From Ventricola sp051883735 (GTDB lineage: Bacteria > Bacillota > Clostridia > Christensenellales > Aristaeellaceae): DNA of 8,232 bases. A program made the position numbers and the translations under genes. The notes below the pieces were generated by a model. It had not been told where the DNA came from and searched no databases. It saw only the letters and a program-made list of their open reading frames with translations. Shown here piece by piece: positions 1-5,666 of the stretch (positions within the stretch are counted from its first letter, which is position 1; each line of letters opens with the position of its first letter). The stretch is from contig JBJEUH010000031.1 in the NCBI GenBank assembly GCA_051883735.1, forward strand, positions 1 through 8,232. The letters are read 5' to 3'.

Positions 1-458
1 TGACCATCATCGACCACAACACCGATTCCGCCATGCACCTGATCGGCCAGGGCTTTATCTTTCTGGATCTGCTCGTGCGCGGCAGCGGCTATCAGGCTGC
101 GGGCAGCGGCAAGCGCCTGCGCGATTTCTACATGAAGGAGGCCGTCTCCTTCATCGAGCAGCACTACCACGAGGACATCTCCGTCGAGGACATCTCCGCC
201 TTTTGCGGCCTGGACCGCAGCTATTTCGGGCGCATCTTCCGCGATACGATGGGCGCGTCGCCCCAGCGCTTTCTGATGATCTATCGCATGGCCAAGGCGC
301 AGCAGCTGCTCAAGGAAACCAAGCTGTCCATCGGTGAGATCAGCGTCATGGTCGGGTATGCCAATCAGCTTCACTTTTCCCGTGCGTTCAAGGAGATCTA
401 TGGCGTCTCCCCGCGGGAGTACAGGCAGAAGCACTTTATTGCGCCGGACGGTCTGTGA
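1..458 (+). CDS. AraC-family transcriptional regulator, C-terminal part (5' end outside window)
   Basis: The reading frame is open from position 3, so the gene begins upstream of the window; 151 residues are visible up to the TGA at 456-458. The last ~100 residues form the double helix-turn-helix DNA-binding domain of AraC/XylS regulators. The first HTH (about 177-260) carries SVEDISAFCGLDRSYFGRIF. The second (about 327-420) carries IGEISVMVGYANQLHFSRAF, followed by the family signature GVSPREYR. The visible upstream residues (GFIFLDLLVRG and a short linker) probably end the sensor domain, whose fold cannot be judged. Proteins of this type bind DNA as activators or repressors in response to a small ligand. 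Its position just before a catabolic operon on the same strand suggests that it controls that operon, probably through the operator-like repeats at 933-1014. That target is inferred. Confidence 0.95.
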   Translation, partial: TIIDHNTDSAMHLIGQGFIFLDLLVRGSGYQAAGSGKRLRDFYMKEAVSFIEQHYHEDISVEDISAFCGLDRSYFGRIFRDTMGASPQRFLMIYRMAKAQQLLKETKLSIGEISVMVGYANQLHFSRAFKEIYGVSPREYRQKHFIAPDGL

Positions 459-932
459 AAAGGCTGAGCTGCAGGCAGGCGCTGCTCGCAGAAAAGCGGG
501 CGCGGATGCGGGGGAAATCCATCGCAGCGGCATGCTGACGTGTGCGTCAGGACACGGGAAGAGGACTGCGCCGGCATGGCGCGTCAAGGCGGGCAAAAAT
601 GAAGAGAAACCGCATCGGAGATGAGAACGGCCTTTGCTCAGATGCGGTGCACGCATGGGCGGAGGCATTCCCCTTTTTGCGGGCGTGCAGAACGGGCCGT
701 TTGCTGAGGCCGATGATGACGAGGGAAGCGCATTCTTGTGATGGCTTCCTTTCTTCATGCCGGCGCTGATCCGGCCTGAGGCCGCCGGCGGCTTCGGTCC
801 GCTCCGCTTGCGGGGACACAGGCCCAATGCCCGTGCCTGCGAGGCATGGCCGGGGCGGAGAATTTCATTCTGAATTGCTTTGATGGCATATGCCTGCCTT
901 GCAGGGGCTTTCTCGTGATTCTTACGTTGTAA
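459..932. other. GC-rich intergenic region, no convincing gene, several possible hairpins
   Basis: No open frame here has a good ribosome binding site or a recognisable protein family; short frames on both strands look like chance products of GC-rich DNA. The stretch can form several stem-loops: CTGACG/CGTCAG with a 4-base loop at 535-550, GCGCC/GGCGC at 568-582, ACCGCATC/GATGCGGT with a 24-base loop at 609-648, a GGAAGC/GCTTCC stem at 724-749, a GCCGCCGGCGGC palindrome at 781-792 and GGCATATGCC at 885-894. Most could occur by chance at this base composition. The region may be the 3' untranslated part of the regulator transcript, a decayed gene or an unrecognised structured RNA. I recognise no known riboswitch in it. 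Confidence 0.5.
721..755 (+). terminator. possible weak intrinsic terminator
   Basis: A stem GGAAGC (724-729) pairs with GCTTCC (744-749). An inner CAT/ATG extension (731-733 with 741-743) leaves a 7-base loop. The run TTTCTT follows at 750-755. The U-tract is interrupted and the stem is short, so this is a weak candidate. It would end transcription of the AraC-family gene about 270 bases after its stop codon. Confidence 0.3.
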
Positions 933-1014
933 TATGAAACACTATGAACGGATAAATAAGCAAAAAATTGTGTCATGTTTCAAATGGAAACATAACAAAG
1001 CTATGAAATCATAG
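933..1014. promoter_or_regulatory. cluster of operator-like repeats and palindromes
   Basis: Three elements sit together where the DNA turns AT-rich. TATGAA occurs at 933-938 and 943-948, exactly 10 bases (one helical turn) apart. At 971-997 TGTCATGTTTC and GAAACATAACA form 11-base arms around a 5-base spacer with a single mismatch; the inner 7 pairs are perfect. At 1001-1014 CTATGA and TCATAG form a perfect 6-2-6 palindrome. GAAACA occurs three times (936-941, 987-992 and inverted at 976-981), and CTATGA three times (942-947, 1001-1006 and inverted at 1009-1014). The tandem direct repeats fit an AraC-type site; the palindromes fit a dimeric regulator of any family. The last palindrome would overlap the -35 position of the promoter below. 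Confidence 0.6.
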
Positions 1015-1040
1015 AACTTTTAGCCAATTTTTGATATGAT
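1012..1040 (+). promoter_or_regulatory. promoter of the acid-sugar operon (extended -10)
   Basis: TATGAT at 1035-1040 is one base from the TATAAT consensus and is preceded by TG at 1032-1033 in the extended -10 arrangement (TGnTATGAT). The -35 position, with 17-base spacing, would be TAGAAC at 1012-1017, a poor match (3 of 6). This is common for extended -10 or activator-dependent promoters. Transcription would start near 1047, giving a leader of about 50 bases before the kinase start. A weaker alternative is TTGTGT (968-973) with CATAAC (991-996), which lies inside the large palindrome. Confidence 0.55.
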
Positions 1041-1097
1041 AAATAGAACAAAAGAAGCTCATCATCGTGTCACCGAATTGGGAAAGGGGCCCTTGAT

Positions 1098-2339
1098 ATG
1101 ATACAGCTATTGATTATTGCGGATGATTTTACAGGAGCCATTGACACAGGTGTTCAGCTGGCAGCGAAGGGCGCGGATACACGAGTGATGACCCGACCTG
1201 ACATCGACCTAAGAACGGTCGATGATTGTGTTCAGGTGCTGGTGCTGGATATGGAAACACGACACATCAGCGCCCAGGATGCTTATCGCGCGGTGTATCA
1301 TATTGTGTCACAGTCGATGGCGATGGGCATTCCACACATCTACAAGAAGACCGACTCGGCGCTTCGGGGGAATATCGGCGCGGAGCTGTCGGCGCTTCTG
1401 GATGCCAGCGGCGTGGCGCACCTCCCGTTTCTGCCCGCCTTCCCACAGATCGGCCGGACGACTGAAAACGGAATTCACTATATCGATGGGGTGCCCGTGG
1501 ATCAAAGCGTCTTCGGAAGCGATCCTTTCGAGCCGGTCCGGGTTTCGGATGTCACAAAGCTGATCGGTCTGCAGAGCCAGGCGTCCGTGGAAACGGTTTC
1601 CGTTGGCGGATTCCATCAGGAGGGAAAGCAGATCCAGGTGTATGACGCCATGACGGCCGACGACCTGATCAGGGCGGGCGAATGGCTTGCACAGCATGGG
1701 CAGCTGCAGGTCGCTGCGGGCTGCGCGGGCTTTGGCTCCATCCTGCCGCGTCTGATCGGCCTGGAGGGCAGCGCCGGACAGCTGCCCCGTTTGGACAGCC
1801 GCCTTCTGGTGCTGTGCGGAAGCGTCAATCCCGTGACCCAGGAGCAGCTTGAAATCGCCGAGCAGAATGGCTTCGCCCGCATCCGCCTGACCCCCGAGCA
1901 GAAGCTGACGCCCGGGTATTTCGATACTGAGCCGGGGCAGGCGATCCTTGAAGACATGCGCAAAGCGCTGGCCGAAAATCCCCATGTGATTATCGACACC
2001 AACGACCTTGGCGGGAATGAAGCCACCATGAGCTGGGCCCGGCGCAATGCGCTGTCCATAGACGATGTCCGCATGCGGGTTTCCGGTGTGCTGGGGGACA
2101 TTATGCTGCGCCTGTTTGACAGCCCTGATCTTGGCACGCTGTTTGTCACCGGCGGGGATACGCTGCTGCAGTGCATGAATTCAGTGGACGTGTATGAGCT
2201 GGTGCCGGTCGGGGAACTGTTTACCGGAACTGTTCTCTCCAGCTTCACCATCCGCGGAAGGACCAAGCAGGTGATTTCCAAATCGGGCGGCTTTGGCAAA
2301 CCGACCCTGCTGACTGACCTGGTCAGGACGATCAGCTGA
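1098..2339 (+). CDS. four-carbon acid sugar kinase family protein (DUF1537; DtnK/OtnK-like)
   Basis: A 413-residue cytoplasmic kinase, close to the usual family length. The ATG at 1098 follows AAAGGGG (1083-1089) with 8-base spacing. The N-terminal sugar-acid-binding domain opens with IIADDFTGA (residues 6-14) and carries KKTDSALRGN (83-92). The C-terminal nucleotide-binding domain carries TGGDT (351-355) and the closing KSGGFG (395-400). All are hallmarks of the DUF1537 kinases, which use ATP to phosphorylate the 4-hydroxyl of acid sugars such as D-threonate, L-threonate or D-erythronate. A PdxA-type dehydrogenase three genes downstream matches the D-threonate pair DtnK-PdxA2; the L-threonate and D-erythronate routes use other partners, none of which is seen here. 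A D-threonate 4-kinase role is therefore favoured, but substrate specificity cannot be read from motifs alone. It is the first gene of the operon. Confidence 0.93.
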   Translation: MIQLLIIADDFTGAIDTGVQLAAKGADTRVMTRPDIDLRTVDDCVQVLVLDMETRHISAQDAYRAVYHIVSQSMAMGIPHIYKKTDSALRGNIGAELSALLDASGVAHLPFLPAFPQIGRTTENGIHYIDGVPVDQSVFGSDPFEPVRVSDVTKLIGLQSQASVETVSVGGFHQEGKQIQVYDAMTADDLIRAGEWLAQHGQLQVAAGCAGFGSILPRLIGLEGSAGQLPRLDSRLLVLCGSVNPVTQEQLEIAEQNGFARIRLTPEQKLTPGYFDTEPGQAILEDMRKALAENPHVIIDTNDLGGNEATMSWARRNALSIDDVRMRVSGVLGDIMLRLFDSPDLGTLFVTGGDTLLQCMNSVDVYELVPVGELFTGTVLSSFTIRGRTKQVISKSGGFGKPTLLTDLVRTIS

Positions 2340-2396
2340 ACAGAATTTGCTTCCAAAGCGCCATCGGACGCCTGATGCGCGCGTGATTTGATCCAA

Positions 2397-2404
2397 AGAG
2401 GAGG
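2397..2404 (+). promoter_or_regulatory. ribosome binding site deciding the start of the alcohol dehydrogenase
   Basis: AGAGGAGG lies 10 bases before the ATG at 2415. An upstream in-frame TTG at 2388 would put this site inside the coding region and has no good site of its own, so 2415 is preferred. Confidence 0.8.
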
Positions 2405-2414
2405 AAACCGGAAC

Positions 2415-3578
2415 ATGCTGACGCAATACCAGTTGAAAATGCCTCGCGCCGTATATTGCGGCGCTGATGTCCTGTCAAAAATCACGGAGATTATCCGTGA
2501 AACGGGCGCGAAGAAGGTCATCATTTTGACAGACCGGGGAATTGAAGCGGCAGGGCTTCTTGGCCTGGTGGAAGAGGCGGTCAAGGCTTCCGGCGCCGCC
2601 TATTCGGTGCTGGACGGGATTGAAGCGGAACCGACCTACATGGCCGTTCAGGGGATCATCGATCAGTGCCGGCAGATCGGGGCGGATCTGGTGCTCGCCT
2701 GCGGCGGCGGTTCTGTGATGGATACGGCCAAGCTGGCCAGCGTGCTGATGACAGACGAATATGACATCAGGGATCTGCTGGACGCCCCGGGAAGGGCCAA
2801 GAAGTGCATTCCCAGCATCCTGGTTCCCACGACTGCGGGTACCGGATCGGAAGCGACGCCCAACGCGATTGTGGCCGTGCCGGAGAAGATGCTGAAGGTG
2901 GGCATTGTGAATGACAGCATGATCGCCGACTATGCGGTGCTGGATGCGCGCATGATCAGGAATCTGCCCAGGAGCATCGCTGCAGCCACCGGCGTGGATG
3001 CCCTGGCGCACGCCATCGAGTGCTATACGTCCAATAAGGCCAATCCCATTTCCGATACCTTTGCGCTGGAAGCGCTTGACATGATCCTCACCCATATCGA
3101 GGCCGCCTGCGACGGCGCGGATCAGATGGAGGCCAAGAGCAGCATGCTGCTTGCCGCTTTCTATGCCGGCGTGGCGATCACCGCCTCCGGCACGACGGCC
3201 GTTCACGCGCTGTCCTATCCGCTGGGCGGCAAGTATCACATTGCGCACGGCGTTTCCAATGCGATGCTTCTGGTCCCCGTGATGAAATTCAATGAGCCGC
3301 TTTGCCGCGACCGCCTTGCAAAGGCCTATGACCGCTGCTGCCACGATGATAGCCGCTGCCAGACCGCGGAGGAAAAGAGCGCCTGGATCATCCGCCGCCT
3401 GGACGAGATTGTTCGCCATCTCGATATTCCCACCAGTCTGAGCCGCGATTTCCACGTGCCTCGGGAGGATTTGGACGGCCTGGTGGAGGCCGGCATGCAG
3501 GTGACGCGCCTGCTCAACAACAATATCCGCAGGTTGACTGCGGAGGACGCGCGGAAAATCTACCTGGAGGTTCTCTGA
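2415..3578 (+). CDS. iron-containing (group III) alcohol dehydrogenase
   Basis: A 387-residue protein, typical for metal-dependent group III alcohol dehydrogenases, which interconvert alcohols and aldehydes with NAD(P)(H) in the cytoplasm. The N-terminal Rossmann-like half carries the nucleotide loop GGGSVMDTAK (residues 97-106) and then PTTAGTGSEAT. The helical C-terminal half holds the expected metal ligands: Asp195 and His199 in DALAHAIE, His264 in VHALSYPLG and His278 in IAHGVSN. All four are present, so the enzyme should be active. Family members act on lactaldehyde/1,2-propanediol, glycerol, butanol, 4-hydroxybutyrate and others, so the substrate is open. In this operon it could reduce an aldehyde released by the neighbouring aldolase, such as glycolaldehyde or lactaldehyde, or oxidise a hydroxy acid before phosphorylation. 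The gene follows the kinase by 75 bases. Confidence 0.93.
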   Translation: MLTQYQLKMPRAVYCGADVLSKITEIIRETGAKKVIILTDRGIEAAGLLGLVEEAVKASGAAYSVLDGIEAEPTYMAVQGIIDQCRQIGADLVLACGGGSVMDTAKLASVLMTDEYDIRDLLDAPGRAKKCIPSILVPTTAGTGSEATPNAIVAVPEKMLKVGIVNDSMIADYAVLDARMIRNLPRSIAAATGVDALAHAIECYTSNKANPISDTFALEALDMILTHIEAACDGADQMEAKSSMLLAAFYAGVAITASGTTAVHALSYPLGGKYHIAHGVSNAMLLVPVMKFNEPLCRDRLAKAYDRCCHDDSRCQTAEEKSAWIIRRLDEIVRHLDIPTSLSRDFHVPREDLDGLVEAGMQVTRLLNNNIRRLTAEDARKIYLEVL

Positions 3579-3586
3579 CAGATGCC

Positions 3587-3602
3587 GCCGGCATGAGCCG
3601 GT
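3587..3602 (+). other. GC-rich intercistronic stem-loop before the aldolase gene
   Basis: GCCGGC (3587-3592) pairs with GCCGGT (3597-3602) around the loop ATGA: five GC pairs plus one G-U. It lies in the 44-base gap, 4 bases before the aldolase Shine-Dalgarno site. It could affect mRNA stability or translation of the next gene. No T-run follows, so it is not a terminator. Confidence 0.35.
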
Positions 3603-3606
3603 GCAG

Positions 3607-3615
3607 AAAGGAAGG
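3607..3615 (+). promoter_or_regulatory. ribosome binding site deciding the start of the aldolase
   Basis: AAAGGAAGG lies 7 bases before the ATG at 3623. The earlier in-frame ATG at 3593 sits in the loop of the intercistronic hairpin, and starting there would place this site inside the gene. The 3623 start also gives the usual family N-terminus (KGIIPPIITPF). Confidence 0.85.
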
Positions 3616-3622
3616 AAGACAG

Positions 3623-4531
3623 ATGAAGAGTGTGGCCATCAAGGGCATCATCCCGCCGATTATCACGCCGTTTCACGAGGACGAGTCCATCAACTATCAG
3701 GAGCTGCGCAATCAGGTGAATCGCATGATCGGCGCCGGCGTTCATGCGCTGTTTCCCTTTGGAACCAATGGCGAAGGGTATATCCTGAACGCCGAGGAGA
3801 AAAAGAAAATCCTTGAGGTCGTCGTGGAGGAAACCAACGGCCGCGTGCCTGTCTATGCGGGTACCGGCTGTATCTCCACCCGCGAGACCATCGAGCAGAG
3901 CAAAATGGCGCGGGACATCGGAGCGGATGTGCTGTCCATCATCACGCCGAGCTTCGCCCTGGCTTCGCAGAATGAGCTGTACGAGCACTACAAGGCCATT
4001 GCCGAGGCGGTGGATATGCCCATTGTGCTCTACAATATTCCCGCGCGCACGGGCAACGCCATTGCCCCGGCCACGGTCTCCCGGCTTTCGCAGATCGACA
4101 ACATCGTCGGCGCGAAGGACTCCAGCGGCAATTTCACCAATATCCTGGGATACATTGACGCGGGCAAATCCAAGAAAAACGGAACCTTCTCCACGCTGTC
4201 CGGAAACGATCAGCTGATCATCTGGACGCTTCTGGCGGGCGGAACCGGCGGCATCGCGGGATGCGCCAACGTGTATCCGCATACCATGGCGTCCATCTAC
4301 AACCTGTTCATGGAAGGAAGAATTGAGGAGGCCAAGGAGGCCAACGCGTCCATTCAGTCCTTCCGCGCCTGCTTCAAGTATGGCAATCCCAACACCATCG
4401 TCAAAACGGCCGTTGCGCTGCTGGGCTATCCGGTCGGAAGGTGCCGCGCGCCCTTCAATCAGGTGCCGCCGGAGGGCATCGAGGCGCTCAAAAAGGTGCT
4501 GGAGGAGAACAAGAGCAAGGGCATGTGCTGA
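3623..4531 (+). CDS. DapA/NAL-family class I aldolase (dihydrodipicolinate synthase family, probably catabolic)
   Basis: A 302-residue TIM-barrel lyase/synthase of the DHDPS/N-acetylneuraminate lyase family, which forms a Schiff base with pyruvate. Compared from memory with E. coli DapA there is a constant offset of +4 residues: Lys165 (GAKDSSGN) matches Schiff-base Lys161, Tyr137 (YNIPARTGN) matches Tyr133, Arg142 matches Arg138 and Thr48 (GTNGE, 47-51) matches Thr44. However, Asn49 replaces Thr45, and the segment ITPSF (107-111) places Ser110 and Phe111 where DapA has Tyr106 and the catalytic Tyr107. This and the operon context argue against lysine biosynthesis and for a catabolic aldolase, perhaps cleaving a 2-keto-3-deoxy sugar acid to pyruvate and an aldehyde. 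The adjacent alcohol dehydrogenase could handle that aldehyde. The exact substrate is unknown. The gap to the next gene is 36 bases. Confidence 0.92.
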   Translation: MKSVAIKGIIPPIITPFHEDESINYQELRNQVNRMIGAGVHALFPFGTNGEGYILNAEEKKKILEVVVEETNGRVPVYAGTGCISTRETIEQSKMARDIGADVLSIITPSFALASQNELYEHYKAIAEAVDMPIVLYNIPARTGNAIAPATVSRLSQIDNIVGAKDSSGNFTNILGYIDAGKSKKNGTFSTLSGNDQLIIWTLLAGGTGGIAGCANVYPHTMASIYNLFMEGRIEEAKEANASIQSFRACFKYGNPNTIVKTAVALLGYPVGRCRAPFNQVPPEGIEALKKVLEENKSKGMC

Positions 4532-4567
4532 CGGCGCGGCCACACTGCGGATCAAGGAGAAAGAAAA

Positions 4568-5629
4568 ATGGAACAGAAAATGATTCTTGGCATTACCATG
4601 GGCGATCCTGCCAGCATCGGACCGGAAATCACCGTCAAGGCGCTGGCCAATGCGTCCATTTACGAGGCGTGCAAGCCGCTGGTTATCGGCGATGTCAGCG
4701 TGATGGAGGAGGCCGCCCGGATTGTCGGCCGCCCGGATATCCGCATTCATGCCGTTGAGCGCGTGGCGGACGCCGGCTTTCAGCCCGGCACCATCGACGT
4801 GCTGGACATGAAGGCGGTGGATATCCGCAGCCTTGAGCGCGGCAAGGTGTCCGTCATGGCCGGCGACGCGGCGTTCCGGTATGTTCAGAAGGCGATTGAG
4901 CTGGCGATGGCAGGAGAGATCGACGGCACCGTGACCAACGCGCTGAACAAGGAAGCCATCAACAAGGCCGGACATCATTATTCCGGCCATACGGAAATGT
5001 ACGCGGACATGACCGGAACCCGCAAATACACCATGCTCCTTGCCCATGAGAACATCCGTGTTGTTCATGTGTCCACGCATGTTTCCCTGAGGGAGGCTTG
5101 CGATCGGGTCAAGAGGGACCGCGTTCTGGAGGTCATTCGCATTGCGAACGAGGCGTGCCACGACCTGGGGATCGACGATCCGGTCATTGGCGTGGCCGGC
5201 CTGAACCCCCACTGCGGCGAGAACGGACTGTTCGGCCGCGAGGAGATCGACGAAATCATTCCCGCCATGGAGGCAGCGCGGGCCGAGGGAATCCATGTGG
5301 AGGGCCCCGTCCCGCCGGACACGATCTTCTCCAAGGCGCGCGGCGGCTGGTACGACATGGTCGTGGCCATGTACCACGACCAGGGACATATCCCGCTGAA
5401 GCTGGTGGGGTTTGTATACAATCAGGCGGAGAAGAAATGGGACGCGGTCGAAGGCGTGAACATCACCTTGGGGCTTCCGATTGTCCGCACCTCCGTGGAT
5501 CATGGCACGGCCTTTGATCAGGCGGGTCTGGGCATCGCCAACGAGCTCAGCCTGGTGAATGCGATCAACTATGGCGTCAGGCTGGCCAAGTCCAACCGGA
5601 GACGCAGGAAAGACGCCGAAAACAGCTGA
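4568..5629 (+). CDS. pdxA2: PdxA2-type 4-phospho-acid-sugar dehydrogenase (annotated as 4-hydroxythreonate-4-phosphate dehydrogenase)
   Basis: A 353-residue cytoplasmic NAD-dependent dehydrogenase; the ATG follows AAGGAG (4554-4559) by 8 bases. PdxA-family signatures run in order: GITMGDPASIGPEI near the N-terminus, TNALNKEAINKAGHHYSGHTE, STHVSL with His171, GLNPHCGENG with His215, GPVPPDTIF, and MYHDQGHIPLKL with His270. The three histidines match the divalent-metal ligands of E. coli PdxA (His166, His211, His266). PdxA oxidises 4-phosphohydroxy-threonine in pyridoxal phosphate synthesis. PdxA2 paralogues paired with a DUF1537 kinase oxidise and decarboxylate D-threonate 4-phosphate to dihydroxyacetone phosphate. 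The kinase in the same operon and the absence of B6 genes favour the PdxA2 role. The gene symbol rests on this context; sequence alone does not separate the two functions cleanly. Confidence 0.9.
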   Translation: MEQKMILGITMGDPASIGPEITVKALANASIYEACKPLVIGDVSVMEEAARIVGRPDIRIHAVERVADAGFQPGTIDVLDMKAVDIRSLERGKVSVMAGDAAFRYVQKAIELAMAGEIDGTVTNALNKEAINKAGHHYSGHTEMYADMTGTRKYTMLLAHENIRVVHVSTHVSLREACDRVKRDRVLEVIRIANEACHDLGIDDPVIGVAGLNPHCGENGLFGREEIDEIIPAMEAARAEGIHVEGPVPPDTIFSKARGGWYDMVVAMYHDQGHIPLKLVGFVYNQAEKKWDAVEGVNITLGLPIVRTSVDHGTAFDQAGLGIANELSLVNAINYGVRLAKSNRRRRKDAENS

Positions 5630-5666
5630 CAGCTGGATATAGCCGGTACTGAAGGGCGATGGTTCC

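Noticed and set aside
334..976. Small frames (73-96 residues) on both strands around the AraC 3' end and the following gap
   Set aside because: Arg/Ala-rich sequences with no good ribosome binding sites and no family resemblance; one overlaps the AraC gene out of frame.
2388..2414. Upstream TTG start adding nine residues to the alcohol dehydrogenase
   Set aside because: It would place the AGAGGAGG ribosome binding site inside the gene; the ATG at 2415 gives the normal family N-terminus.
1616..3455. Minus-strand frames of 322 and 326 residues opposite the kinase and alcohol dehydrogenase genes
   Set aside because: They overlap each other and the well-supported plus-strand genes, and neither resembles a known protein; both are shadows.
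3593..3622. Upstream ATG start for the aldolase
   Set aside because: It lies in the loop of a hairpin and precedes the strong AAAGGAAGG site that serves the ATG at 3623.
5623..5635. Direct repeat CAGCTG-A-CAGCTG at the end of pdxA2
   Set aside because: Short, overlaps the stop codon and gives only a 4-pair stem without a T-run; probably chance.
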